Shown piece after piece: positions 38,155 through 49,869 of a DNA stretch of 64,000 nt. The notes under the pieces were generated by a model, which saw nothing but the letters and a program-made list of their open reading frames with translations, was not told the DNA's origin and made no database searches. Every line of letters begins with the position of its first letter. Positions within the stretch are counted from its first letter, which is position 1. The stretch is from Perca fluviatilis (taxonomy: Eukaryota > Chordata > Actinopteri > Perciformes > Percidae). The stretch covers positions 19,705,437 to 19,769,436 of the forward strand of contig NC_053118.1 of assembly GCF_010015445.1 (NCBI RefSeq). Reading direction: 5' to 3'. A program made the position numbers and the translations under genes.

Positions 38155-41100
38155 CATATATATAAATACATATCAAAAGAGGAGTTGCAGCAATGTGCAG
38201 TACAACATGGTGTTTTTTTTTAATTAAACCATAATTCTATTCTGGTACAGCCTCTAAATACAATTATTTACCTAAAAATGAGCATAATATGAGCACTTTA
38301 ACAGGTTTTGACCCATTGGCAGAAACATGTTATTACATATCTAAATGTTTCTGCATGTCCTACATGTCACAGTGAGACTGACTGGGATGACCCAATCATA
38401 CAGAATCAAACATGGTAGTCTATAGCTATCACATAGGGAGATGACACTAAATGCCAAATGCACGAAATAGCTGACAATAAATGATTCATCCGCCTCTCAG
38501 ATGTCTAGTGTAATATCTCTCATTAAATTCCCAGCAACGAAGCTGAAGGAGTCAACGGACTGTTTGAATAATGAATCATGTTGATCCAGAAGACACACAT
38601 TGCTCATTTGAAACATTCCTTTGCACTCATCAGCAGATCGGCGGCGGCGCCACACCCCTCAGGCCAGAGGAAAAAAAAAATAAAACACACCTGAGAGGGT
38701 GTGAAAACCAGTGAGCACTTGTTGGATGTGGCCACTGACGTACGGGCAGCAAAACTGTATAACTTACTCATAAATGGCATCAATGTTAAAACCGTATCAC
38801 TAGTTCTTTTAAAGTCTCTGTATATTCCTTGTGCTATATTTATCGGTTTAACTGAAGGCAATCCGAGTATTTCCTCCATGCTGTTTGTTTTCTCTGCTTA
38901 CTGCAGCAGGAGCTCAACCGGAACACTGGTTGCAACATTATTAAACAAACCAAAAGCTCATCATTGCTTCTGATCTTGATATTGCTGTTGCTTTAGAGAG
39001 AGCTGAATTAATTACACAGGAAAGACAAGATAGGTGCATATGATCAAATGCTGAATAATTATGTAAATTGAGAGCCAGCAGCTCGATTGAGAAGTGGATG
39101 TTTTGAGAGTAAGCATTGATGCTAAAGCCCTCTGCAGAATGTCAGCCTTCAAATACAAGAATTCAAATAGGCTTCAGGCTCACTTTGCTGATGTGTGGCC
39201 AAGCTGACTCGGAAAATGTATTGTCCTAACGCTAAAGCTTAGTCACTGTGTATTGCACTAGCAGTCTGGAAGATTTATTTCACTGCGGCTTGTTTAAAGA
39301 ATATGATTTCATCTGGTTGGCTGCCAAATACTCGCTTTTCAATCGGATTCTTTTTAATGACGAATGGCATTTTAGTCTGCAATTCAGCGGCAGCTGCGTC
39401 TCGGAAAAGAAAGCTCTTAAGGGTCGATTCTGATGCAAACACACACAGTAACACACACACACAACATCAAAAAGAATTTCTAAGTAGCTCAGAGTTTGTG
39501 CAGTGTCGGATGATCAGGGAGAATTTAAAATTCTGGAGCAGCCAAAGGGTTCTTAGCCCCAAAGAAACAGCTATTAATTGTGTTGCCCTCCATTACTCAC
39601 CAGTCAGAAGCATTCAATAAAATAATTACCGGTGGGTGTTTACTTTGGTGACAAAGAGAATATGTCATGTATCTATATAAGCCTTTTATGACCTGTACAG
39701 AGTTGTGTTCAATATCACTAATTTGTGAGTGAAAATGAACTGAATTATGTCAAATCTGAATACAACTCCCGACTAGACTATTAAAGGTGAAAGAAACAAG
39801 TAATTTTATATTGACTTTAAAAGCTACGTATTCAGCTGTAGACCTACTGTAAAATACCCACAAAACCAACAAATAGCAGCAGAAAACTACGTAATGTTTA
39901 ATGGCTGGCAAGGCACTGACATATCAGAGGTAAAATAGAGCTGATCATGCTCCACTTGCACACACAAAATATAGACATTGATTGGTTGTTGTATAGTGTA
40001 ACAATATATTCAATGTCTGTTGTATCAGAAGGGTTTGCTTTCTTATAGCTAGGTAAAGATGGATAGGTCTGGTCTTCAGGATTTTGAGAACCTGAGGTGC
40101 TTGGCACATTGATGCACCATGAAAAAAGACGGAATCACTAGTATAGATGAGCTATAATTTGTTGTTTTTTAGACAGAAATCTTATTACTGTATGTTCATT
40201 TGAGATGTTTTCTGTTACACTTCACACAAATCTTCTGGCAGTATGTTGGATCAAAAACAAGAAAATGTATGCTGAACTTCAGTGATAAAACATATATCCT
40301 CTCCTCCCTATGCTGTTTACTAATTAATACTAGATGTGACTTCAAGGTCCATCTGCAAACTTATGAAATACAGGTTGCACAGCTGTTACAGCACCATATC
40401 TTCTATGCTGTCTGATTGCAAGATACTGGCAACACACTGGCAACACACTGGCAACACACTGGCAACACATCTATCCCAGCAGCTAAAAAGCAGAGGTCGA
40501 AAATCATACACAGATGTCTTAAAACCAGTCTGTTTTCACTATTACCTCGTTAGCCTTACATGTTTACACACACACACACACTACTTATGAGAAAATGTTA
40601 CCACAAGTGTTGATTTCAGTTTTATGTCAAATGTTTCCATGGTCTACATGCACCTGCTCATCTTTGTTGGGGCTGGGGTCTCTGAAGGTGAATGAGTTTG
40701 TGGTATTTTGTTTGTTTTGGTGGATCTCCAATCTTTTTTCATGTCAGGCTATGAGTGTGCCAGGCATGCACTGCACCACAACCTCATAGTTCACCCCAGC
40801 ATTGTTACTGTGTTAGTTATGTGTATTTTTCGCTGCTCTGCTAGAACTGAACAAGCCACTCAGAAAAGGTGGCTCGCTCAAACACTGGGCTACCTTGATG
40901 ATTTAGATGACTCCAAACTGACTCATGTCTGGAACTGTATTACTATCTACTTGTTTTCCCATTTTCAATACTCAATACAATACAATGTGATTAAGCTTGG
41001 CTAGGGAAGCAAAAAGGTGAGATTTGACAAACTTGATACAAAAAGAGATAAAAAAAGAACATGATTAACCCCTTGATTAAAAGAGAAAAAGAAAATAGAA

Positions 41101-43854
41101 AACGTTTATATTTGAAAGCCCTAAGGTAATGTATAGCCAGTATTATTCACATAATGGCATACAGAAACACATTCTGAAGTACTCAAATAAAGATACATGC
41201 AGACCCTCTCATAAAGACGCACGTGTCAGTGGGATGCAGCAGAGCTGCAGCAGGGAGACCATCTGTGTATTACACTGGTCCAAAACAAGCATTTCAACAC
41301 TGCCTTAGTGCTGACCAGATAATATGTGACAGGTATGTGGCTGCTTCTCTGGAGTGTGTTTGTATGCTACTGGGCTGGACACTATTAGGGAAACTGTATG
41401 TTTTTTCTGTTAACAAGAATTGTAGCTGAGTTCAAATGAGGGAAAAGTGCAATTGAATAATCTGATTCTGACACTGCCATGTCCCACTGAGCGAGTCTGT
41501 TGTTGTAATTAATAAAGAATTGACTACTGGGATATGTTCAACCAGAATTGAAATACTTATGGGACGAACCTCTCCCTCGCTGAAACTGTAAAACATGCAG
41601 ATCATTTCAGTCAGTCAGCATGCATGACACAAATCCAGTCCGACATGATGTAAACTGCTAAGGACAAGAAATAGATGTGGTGAAAAGATTTCAAGGTAAA
41701 CTGCAGCGTTTGCCAGACACGTGCAGGATTGTGTTGAGCAGACAGCCTCTCTGTAATACATGGCTGTAATTCTGCCTCCCTGACCATTTTTGTCATTTAA
41801 GGCCTGGGAGCTGAAGGGATACTTTCATGCTCTATCCCTCAATTTTTTTTTTTAAAGCTTTATTTCCTAGAGCTGTCTGGCAAATGGTGTTCTGCTGGTA
41901 CAGTACATGCTACAATGCCCACTCGTGCCAAGAATGTGTAGGAATCTCACTGATCCAGACGAATTGCCAGAAAATATCTTTCCATGGAAAGGGAGAGATT
42001 GCAACATATTTGATGCAATCGTGTTGCAATCCTTTCAGTTTGTCTGTTATTTTATTATGACTGGCCTCAAAAATATAGGGTACATCTACTTTTATTCACC
42101 TGTGCATTCACGCTGCAGTTATAGACTTTGTGTACATAATGCAGTCTATACAATACAAGGTGGTTTGTGTACATTTCATTGTACCTAAATTTCAATCATT
42201 TGCAGGAAGTACAGAAATAAATCAACGTCTGCTCCTATAATATAACTACCATTGCCACTATCACAAATCAGATGTCATTTGCAACACAAGTTGAATGAAC
42301 TTTATTTCAACACTCTGCCTCCAAACAACATTACTAGATAGACTTATAACCAGAAGCAGCCTAAATAACTACACCAAGAGCTCTTTGTTTGCAGGCAGAA
42401 CTGACGACCTAATACAGAGCAGAAATTGAGCCGAGATTCATTTTCGAGTCATATACCTCATAGTGAAGATTATTCAAATGTTGTGTCTGACTGCCAAAGA
42501 GCTCTGCATGAAAATAATAATACCCTTGTAACAACCACTCCATCCCTGGCAGCAGCGCAGCTTGTAACCTCTGATAATTATTTTGAGAGCCCAAAAGTAA
42601 TGACAACCCTCCAATGCCACAGAGAGAAAAGACTTTCCTCTTAAAGCAGCAGTGGTCAAACAGTAAATCCACCGCTTTCTGAAACGCACACATGAGATAA
42701 TGCTCTGTAAAGCATGTGGTTGCCACAGGCTATATCAGCTTGGAAACAACTGCCTGTCCTTCCCATTGGGCAGTACCTAGGGAAATGTGACTCTGCTGTG
42801 TGGTTGGGATGCAGAGAGAGTTAGAACGTCAAACAAACATTATGTACAGTATACTATACAATGTCCTCACCCTGTAATAAACCGTAGATTTGCGTTGTTT
42901 ATGTAGAAGGAACAAAGTAACACTAAACATTTTCTAGACTCTTCACTGTAAAATTTTAAATATTGGTGGAAACAGCAATGACATAAACCAAAGTGCTGAG
43001 TCTGGTATTACAAACAGCCTCTCCCTCCCCTCATCAGACACGCCGTCTCTCTCACACACGCCTCTGGTTGTTGGCAGGGCTTCCACATCAAACAGTGCTG
43101 TGATAGTGGGGTTTGTACTTTATACCCTGGCAAACACGAGCAATGTGCTTTTTCAACACAAAATGGGATATACACTGAGACAAGAATGGAACTGATATTT
43201 CATTCTGGGCTTGTTTGAACAGCTGCTAACCCACTTTCTGTTCTCATTCTGTGAAAATTCAACCCTGAAATTGAATTTTTTTTAACAAATATATAAAAGG
43301 TGTGACTCGCTGAGCTATACCACATTATATGCAAATGGGGTTTGATTGGAGTTTTGTGCACACTGTGGCAGTATGAACTGTATTATGTCACTGGACACCA
43401 GCATATTAGGGTTTTTTACAATGTCAGAAAATGTCCCAGCCTGGTGCTGCGTTTTGGAAAATGGTAGACTACACAGGCCAAAGATAATCCTTACAGCCAG
43501 CCAAGCGGAAAGTCAATAAGGGAATTATGGAGATGATTGGCAATCTAATGATAACATCCAAACCCAACGTCATATTGACTGCATCTTAATCCCTTTGCAC
43601 ATGGAAGGTGTCCTTTCACACTGAACCCAAATACAACAGATGGTGATGCTTATCACAGCAGTCACTGAAAGCTACTTTAATAATATGTTTGCTTAATGTT
43701 TACCAAGCACGTGTGAGACGCAAATGGGGAAATGAGAGGATGTCAAATTTCCTGGAGTATATGTGGTGGCTTTATTATACAAGATAATGATAAAAGTTTA
43801 ATTTAAGCCAAATAAGGCACCGACATGCAAAATCAACCTCCCTACAGAGGAATG

Positions 43855-43904
<50 letters not shown>

Positions 43905-43984
43905 TTATTATTAATATTATTATGTGAACTCTTACCGGAGGACACAGATGAACCTGAGAGGCTTGAGTTGCTGGATGCTGCCAT
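22708..43984 (-). CDS. chn2: Beta-chimaerin (beta2-type long isoform), complete
   Basis: A Rac GTPase-activating protein regulated by diacylglycerol and phosphotyrosine. Coding exons in gene order: 43984-43936, 36678-36640, 34999-34944, 33200-33169, 32896-32783, 32630-32360, 27562-27479, 25855-25771, 24465-24292, 24139-24062, 23857-23720, 23623-23518, 22879-22708. They join in phase to 465 aa (human about 468). The start [16 protein letters not shown] is that of CHN2, not CHN1. SH2 domain residues about 59-149 ([39 protein letters not shown]). C1 domain residues about 212-262 ([26 protein letters not shown]). RhoGAP domain residues about 285-465, with arginine finger R310 in [10 protein letters not shown]-terminus EHEDVLF. 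An in-frame ATG 84 bp upstream (44068) would add 28 residues, but the conserved start is preferred. First intron is 7.3 kb. Confidence 0.96.
25881..25906. repeat. (CA)n microsatellite
   Basis: About 12 CA units in the chn2 intron, 26 bp upstream (in gene orientation) of the C1-domain exon 25855-25771. Confidence 0.85.
26863..27380. mobile_element. Tc1/mariner-type MITE inside a TA microsatellite
   Basis: The ends CAGTACAGGCCAAAAGTTTG and CAAACTTTTGGCCTGTACTG are perfect 20-bp inverted repeats, and the mirror extends imperfectly for about 150-200 bp (GACACACCTTCTCA, ATTTACATTGTAGATTCTCA, CATATGGAATTATGTACTTA). It is flanked by TA on both sides, and those TAs belong to (TA)n tracts at about 26839-26862 and 27381-27414. 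518 bp without an intact transposase. The sequence is that of a widespread fish Tc1-derived element. Confidence 0.85.
27479..27757 (-). CDS. chn2: Alternative first coding exon of beta1-type short chimaerin
   Basis: The open frame of the shared exon 27562-27479 continues upstream through its own acceptor (CAG at 27563-27565). Translation from ATG 27757-27755 gives 65 residues before ISSPLVRRS. They include [20 protein letters not shown] and [13 protein letters not shown], matching the alpha1/beta1-chimaerin N-terminus (QELL.ALG.K.G and W.P.KLFA.SQ). Joined to the downstream exons this makes a 343-aa protein lacking the SH2 domain, close to human beta1 (332). It implies an internal promoter upstream of 27757. 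The frame stays open up to ATG 28012, so a longer N-terminus cannot be excluded. Confidence 0.85.
28100..31890. other. chn2 intronic sequence, no further exons seen
   Basis: Between the beta1 first exon and the exon at 32630-32360. It holds a C10(ACC)n tract at about 30006-30040 and otherwise unremarkable unique sequence. The part just above 27757 should contain the beta1 promoter, but I see no convincing TATA box. Confidence 0.5.
31891..32222. repeat. Interspersed percomorph repeat in chn2 intron
   Basis: It contains AGTTTGACATTTTGGGAAAT..CGCTTTCATGCCGAGAATG at one side and AAGCTAGCTGTTTCCCC..TGCTAAGCTAAGCTAACTGG at the other. I recognise this word order as a very common fish interspersed repeat. 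The class is not assigned. It ends about 140 bp from the exon at 32360. Confidence 0.55.
33201..34943. other. chn2 intron without recognised content
   Basis: AT-rich intron between the exons 34999-34944 and 33200-33169. No repeat ends, RNA genes or extra exons noticed. Confidence 0.5.
36440..36494. repeat. (GT)n microsatellite
   Basis: About 27 uninterrupted GT units in the chn2 intron, 146 bp from the exon 36678-36640. Confidence 0.95.
36982..37346. mobile_element. MITE with CTAGTCT ends
   Basis: It begins CTAGTCTATAGCCTTCGCG and ends GGCAAAGCGAGACTAG, an imperfect terminal inverted repeat. An internal palindrome AGACCCTCCTTCAGCGCTTT / AAGCGCTGAAGGAGGGTCT lies near the right end. CACACAC is present at both junctions and may be the target duplication. 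It sits in the large first chn2 intron. Confidence 0.65.
38062..38297. mobile_element. Small TTAA-flanked MITE with internal (TA)n
   Basis: AGTGCTCATATTATGC at the left end mirrors GCATAATATGAGCACT at the right (16 bp perfect). TTAA is present at 38058-38061 and 38298-38301. The centre is a (TA)n tract at about 38110-38165. 236 bp, no coding capacity. Confidence 0.85.
38302..43855. other. chn2 first intron, mostly unique sequence
   Basis: No exon, RNA gene or full-length transposon recognised. It contains a 4 x 11-bp tandem repeat (40425-40468) and short AC-rich tracts. Open frames of 60-105 codons on both strands have no recognisable domain, signal peptide or splice support. Confidence 0.5.
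40425..40468. repeat. Four perfect 11-bp tandem repeats
   Basis: ACTGGCAACAC occurs four times head to tail without a mismatch, a small minisatellite in chn2 intron 1. Confidence 0.9.
43856..43901. repeat. (AAT)n microsatellite next to chn2 exon 1 donor
   Basis: About 15 AAT units followed by degenerate ATT/AAT sequence up to 43925. The splice donor of the first chn2 coding exon (GTAAG, 43935-43931) lies only about 10 bp from the degenerate part. Confidence 0.95.
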
Positions 43985-44400
43985 CCCAGCCCGTTTCACG
44001 GCTCGGTTATTCCCGTTTGGCCAAGGTGCGCTCACAGCAGCTCGTCCCCGGCGGTGTCTCCATTTCACTTACGTCCCAATGTGCTTCACCTTTGACGGCT
44101 CTACCGGTGACTATTTCATGTCTCGTGTCGTCCAGAAACCACCAACCGCCGACCCTTCCCCTCGGCTCGCTGCGCGCCTCGGTGAGGAGTCTGCCGCATC
44201 CACTGCCACAGATAAAAATAGTCAGACACGCTACAGAAACACCTACACTCAGTGGATCAGTTTCACCAAAGCATTTCCTCGCACTGGGCAGGCAGAATCT
44301 GTAGGTCTAGATTTGTGCCATGCAGACATCGGTTATGGTTTCCATGTGCCACTTTAAGGATTGTAATAAACACACTACACTGCAGCGTAGACGCGCCTTC
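43985..44400 (-). promoter_or_regulatory. chn2: Likely chn2 beta2 5'UTR and promoter region
   Basis: A locally GC-richer block (CGGCTCGC, CGCGCC words around 44010-44210) directly upstream of the conserved start codon. The ATG context GGGATGG is favourable. Transcription start not determinable from sequence. Confidence 0.4.
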
Positions 44401-44739
44401 TTAAAGTGAAAGTTTGGAGCAGGGTGGTCAAATGTAAGCAAGCTAGACTGGCAAAATAAGCCAAACACAACTGACTTTTCAAAATCTAAAACACACGTTT
44501 CTTTGTCTTTCAACCCACGGTTAAATAATATTCATGCAAATGCACAACTGCCTGAGCCACATTGGCATATTTTCATTTTTTATCAGATGTCATGTTATGT
44601 CATGTTACGTTGAAAGAGCCAGAATAAATGTCAGTGTTTTGCGCCATCTGGTGGGGCTGCATCCCCTACTTTTCCCTGGGATCACACAGACAGAAAAAGA
44701 TGCATGTAGCCTAGTGTCTGTGACATTAACTATACATTT

Positions 44740-45660
44740 TTTTTGTGATCAACTTTTTTTATTGGCACCTTTAGACATACAAAACTAATTCCACACCGTG
44801 TGACAGGTAATAGCAGATGGTGCACAGCACAGATAATCACAAATTGAACAAAAACCCTCTCCCACCCTCTGCTGTCTCAACGAAAACAAAACAAACAAAC
44901 AGAAACCACACCTTGCCTAATCACTCTCCTCTAATTCTTGTGGGGTTGAGGTCATTGAGTCTGATATTTGTGCTGCTGCGCTTTGCCATAGGCTGATAAT
45001 TGATGATCTGGCTTTGTTAATTCTTGCTGTATAACTATGTCTAGAAAATATGCCAACCACTGTTTTATACAAAGCGAGTGCGGGGGGGAGCCAGCGTTGA
45101 GCTATCATTTTCTTGGTTGCGGTTGAGCCGGCTAGACAAATTTTCCTCTGTCTCCCAAGCAGGTGTAATTTAGAGTCGTCATTAAGTAACAAAACAATCA
45201 GGTCAGTAGGAATTTGACATCCTATCACATCAGATATTACTGATGTTGTTTTATTCCAGAACTCATGCACCTGTTCACACTCCCAGACCATATGCAGGAA
45301 AGTTCCAGTTTGTTCAGGTTGACAGAACGTGCAATAGGGAGTGGGAATGACTTTAGAGACGTACTGTATCTCTTCTGAGGAGTCCAATATGTCCTATGAC
45401 ATATGTTGAAGTAGATATACTGGTGATTTGGGTTCCCAAACTGTCTCCCAATTAATTGCGTTCCCCTCAGGGCTCAGCTCTCGCTCCCATTTCTTTACTA
45501 TTGTGAGTTCTCCTATGGATACTTGCATCAGTTTAGCATAAATCTTGGACTATAATCCTCTCACAGGAAAATCAACAAACCATTTAATGACTGGGTGCGC
45601 CTCAAGACTGTTTCCCCATGGCACTCCATAACATTTTAGGGATGATCTTAAAGGTGCCCT
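44740..45660 (-). mobile_element. 5'-truncated, dead L1/Tx1-like LINE fragment
   Basis: Minus-strand translation ends with the C-terminal part of a LINE ORF2. KKWERELSPEG..INWETVWEPKSP comes before an in-frame stop near 45397. Then follow YCTFCQPEQTGTFLHMVWEC (zinc-binding Cys-X2-Cys..His..Cys) and FWNKTTSVIS, and the frame ends at 44917. Reverse transcriptase and endonuclease parts are missing. The 3' end lies near 44740 next to a T-rich (A-rich on the minus strand) stretch. It lies between chn2 and cpvl. Confidence 0.75.
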
Positions 45661-46070
45661 GCCACACGTATTTCATTATTTTGTGGTAATGTCTGAAGTT
45701 CTACCATGGACTCTGTAACATTTTTTTGTGGAAAAAATGCCTTGGTTACCTTGTTTCAAGCCATTCTAGCGTGGTATAGAAAGCCTACAGGAAGACTCAG
45801 CTAGATTTCTGCCAGTTCTCATTAATATTCAACAAGCTAAACTGTTTGAATCTGATTGGCTAACAGTTAGCCAATGAGAATCCTTTACCCAGCCCAACTG
45901 GGCGAGCTAATGAATAGTAATGAGCTCAGGCAACATGATGTCAGACTGACCAGCTTTTGTAATTGGCCTGATTTCTCTGCTTATTTCTTTTCAGTGGCTA
46001 GAGCTTAGTGCAGATGTTCAATAGCTAACAGATATGACTGTGTGATTGCGGTGGGCAGCTTTTATAATAA
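45648..46070. repeat. Possible degenerate MITE
   Basis: TTAAAGGTGCCCTGCCAC at the left and GGTGGGCAGCTTTTA near 46045-46062 look like eroded inverted ends. An internal palindrome GATTGGCTAACAGTTAGCCAATGAG lies at about 45856. Weak evidence. Confidence 0.35.
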
Positions 46071-48119
46071 TAATAAATTAAATCAGTTAACACAGCTTTG
46101 TAAGCAGCAGACAAGTGTGCTGCAGCACCTACCCTGTTTCACATTAGCGGTTGCATCACAGTCCACAATTTTCTTCCCAGCTGTGAGTAGCTTTTTCATG
46201 TCCACTGTGCACTGCATTGTACTGTAAGTGAAAATAATCTGTCAACACCACCCTCAGTTTATTTTGGCGTTATTCTGCCCCCTAGTGGCCAAACATGAAT
46301 AACTGCATCATTAAAAATCCCTACATTTATACTAACATCACTATTTGAGTTAGGTGCTGATGATAACACTTTAGCAAAACAGTTACCAACTTACACATCC
46401 AGCAAACATGGAGCAATATTATTATTCCACTGGAGTTGTGTTTCTGGCCACCTGAAGATTTAAAATCCATAATTGAGTAGTCTTTTTGCTCAGGTTTGGT
46501 CCCAACCAGCTCCTGAAAAATTAATTGTTTTACTTAGCTGGCCACTAACCTTTGTCTGCTGTCTGGTGCTGAGCAGATATATGATACACACACAATGTGA
46601 CTTTAATTGTGAATTCTCTAATGTGTGCTAATGTTTATTTTCCATTCAGGAGATTTGACTTTAGTTTTTTTTTTTGCTTGGTTGACAGGTGTTTCAGCCT
46701 ATCCCAGCCAGCCCTGGAGGCTTTACTCACATTTGTTATTCTCTAGTTTCGGGATGGCAATGAGAATCAACCCCAAACCAGTCATGTGGTGTCCCAGTTT
46801 TTTATGATGCCTAATTATATAAAGTGTACAGACGGCTCACGTGCTGACTGTGCATTATTCTGGTAGTCAGTTTAAAGGAAGCACTTTAACAACAGGAAAT
46901 AACAAAGTGTGTACAACTGCCCCATTTAAAATGTTTAAAAATTTAAAAAAATTTTAATAAAATGATTTATTACTATGTTATTTGTTTTGTAAACTGTTAC
47001 TAGCACCAGAGCTAGGCGGCTATAAACCGTCTCTGGCTATTTGACTTCATTTGCATTGTGGGACACGAGGAAGTAAGTCATTTTGTTATATAATTAACGT
47101 TACTTAATTTTACCATTGTATTTGGTGAAGATACACAGTGCAGGCTAAAAATATAATATGATAGGCATCAAATGGGTCATTTTAATATTAGTCCCACCCC
47201 TATTTCTAGACGTACATACTCCCCCTCAGAACCATCATCATAGACTGTACTAGTCTATGCTTCTTAATTGTTAGCTTTGCATCCCATTTGTTTAAATTCT
47301 AGCTGTTATGCACAACAACAGCTTAAAACATCCTTTACTGTGTTAAGAAATTCTAAAAGAACGTGATCGTTTGATTTCTGAGGAGGAAGGAGAGACTTGG
47401 GTCCAAATGAAAGTTAAGCAAAAGGTTTAATAAAACAACATGATGAAAACGACATGTAACAAATATTACACTGCAGCTGACAGCGGACTGAAATCATGCT
47501 TCTCCTTGTGGAGTTACATCAAAACAGTCCTGAAATCACCTCTGTTTCCGAATTATATTCCTGTGGAATTGTGGGTGTTACCTTGAATAAAAAATCTCTC
47601 AGGATAAGGACACATCTCTGAATTTCAGGTTTACTCCAGATCACAGACAAAGGTCGTTTATCATGGTAGTGCCAATTCTATTCAAGTTTACAGAGATATG
47701 CATTTCCTTTGTTCTAATCAACTCTGGCCCAGCAGGGAGTGGCTCCCCAAAAAGCAGAAACAATAGGTCTCCGTGTGTGGGGACAAGGAGCTTTCTCCTC
47801 TATGCTAAATGACAGATATGACCTGATGATTCTTTAGAAGCTCGAGATGGTGTGAGCCAGACAAATGCTGATTAGGCTTAATCAGTATTGAAAAAATCCT
47901 TTTCGGCTCAGTTTCAGTGTCACTCAGTCTCACAGCAGTTTACATAAAATAAGTTACATTTTTGACCTAAAAGTATATTGCTCTAAAACATCACCAATGG
48001 TTTAACTTTTTATAACCTAACAACTGCTACTTTGAAACAAGCAGTTTGAAAACAGTTTACTCACCAAGTCAGTCTAACCTACTTTCAAAGTTTTAGCACA
48101 CAAAAAACGTTAATCTCTC
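46071..48119. other. Intergenic spacer chn2-cpvl without recognised genes
   Basis: AT-rich sequence with no supported exon or RNA gene. A few short open frames lack any known domain. Confidence 0.45.
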
Positions 48120-48400
48120 TTTAGGCAACTTAGTTAAGACGCCGGAAGTTTCCTACAAGACCACGTTGAGGGCATGGTTGAGGGCCATGGGTCTATGCAT
48201 CCATTGGTTGCAGGAACCATAACAACGACCACGTGACCCAATTTGTCACATGACCTACCAAGAGTTGATCACCTGACTTAGCCTCACATGTTCTAGTATA
48301 TAATGGTTCTAGTCCACAGCAGCTGCAGCTGACCAACTAAAAGACGTTTTAACGACTAAAGACTAAACTTTTTCCTGTTGCCAAAGAACCGACAGTGAAC
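48120..48400 (+). promoter_or_regulatory. cpvl: cpvl promoter with TATA box and three CLEAR-like E-boxes
   Basis: TATATAAT at 48297-48304 lies about 100 bp before the start codon, so transcription probably begins near 48330. Upstream are GACCACGTGACC (48227-48238), GTCACATGACC (48245-48255) and GATCACCTGACT (48267-48278). Each resembles the TFEB/TFE3 CLEAR motif GTCACGTGAC; the first is closest. CPVL belongs to the lysosomal serine carboxypeptidases, so regulation with lysosomal genes is plausible but inferred. Confidence 0.6.
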
Positions 48401-49816
48401 ATGAGGTGAGTTTTAACGAATAGTTTATTCACATATTGCGCGTGCTGTGTAAGACCCGAGCAGTCGACCTGCTGGTGTTTGAGGTTCACACATGAATGAC
48501 CGGCCTGTAGTCTGATATGCATTTTGTAAATGTTGGCAGGCTGTGGAGGGAAACTTTGGGTTTCCTGTTACTGTGGGCCTGTCTGGAATCTGCACACTCA
48601 CGGAGCTGCTCCTCGTTTTTCTGCCGAAAATCTCACCGTGTGAGCGGCCTGAATGGAGCGGACCCCGGGTCTCCTCTCTTTCTCACTCCGTACCTGGAGA
48701 AGGGCGCCATAGATGAAGGTATAAGAGAATAGTGCATAAGTATAGTGAATAAGTGCGCACACATTTTTAGGGCAGCACGATATGAGAAATGTATGCATGC
48801 GATTACGTTGTTGAATAGCGCTATAACAATATTACTTGCGATAAATAAACGGATATGAAAGTGTTTTCAGTTCGGCTATTCTGCTGCTTTCAGTATAATG
48901 CTAAAATACAACAAACGTCTTGATCAATTAATAAAAATGAGAGGAAATTATTTCCAACATTATTTTATTGAACAAATGGAACATTGAACTGAACACACAT
49001 GGCATCAATAAAAAGGAATGAAAAAATAATTTAAAGTGCAGTTTTCTACTCAGACTCTCTTTCAACTTCAATGTGGCAGTCTTTTAAAAAATGTTATCGT
49101 GCAAATTGACATCACGATGATGATTTTAAAAAAAGAGAAAAACTATATATTGTGCAGTCCTAAATACTATATGGCCTTAAAACTGCAGTCATCATTCATT
49201 GTTATAGTTTAATAATGATCACATGATTGCAGACATCTTTTTATTTTGTTCCAGCCAGGAAACTGAGTCTGGTAGGAGATATGCCAGGTGCCAATGTCAA
49301 GAGTTATGCCGGATACCTCACTGTCAACAAGAAATACAACAGCAACCTCTTCTTTTGGTTCTTCCCCGCACTGATGGTAGGCTCAGACTTCTTCTTTTTT
49401 AAATGACATGGTTAGATTGCTGTCAATGCTGCAGTTTGGGAGAGGATCACAAGAAGGAAGCATAAGTTATGACATTTGTAGTCATTCTTGTGCTTGTTTT
49501 CTTTGGAACTCAATTTGATTGTACTTCAGGTATTTTTACTGTGTTCCCTCAGTCAACATGTGATAAGGAATTGCACCTGTGTGTTTAGTCAGCTGCTGTG
49601 TCAGCTATGATTTTAGACTTTGTTTTGTGTTAAGTCACATTTTTTTACCCGAGGTCTAGGAAGAGGGAGCTTTTTTTTTCTTCTTTTTTTTTACTTCTTT
49701 GTTTTGTTCAAGCTATAAATCAGTAACAAGTCTCATATCTGTATTTCATACTTGCCACTTCTATGACAGTGAATGCAATATCAGTCTTCTAGCCTTTTAT
49801 AGTGTGTGTGTGTATG

Positions 49817-49869
<53 letters not shown>

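Noticed and set aside
40425..40468. CRISPR-like array
   Set aside because: Units are 11 bp without spacers, in vertebrate intron sequence; a minisatellite.
43985..44357. Plus-strand frames of 126-129 codons over chn2 exon 1
   Set aside because: GC-rich promoter/first-exon region read antisense; no homologous protein, signal or domain recognised.
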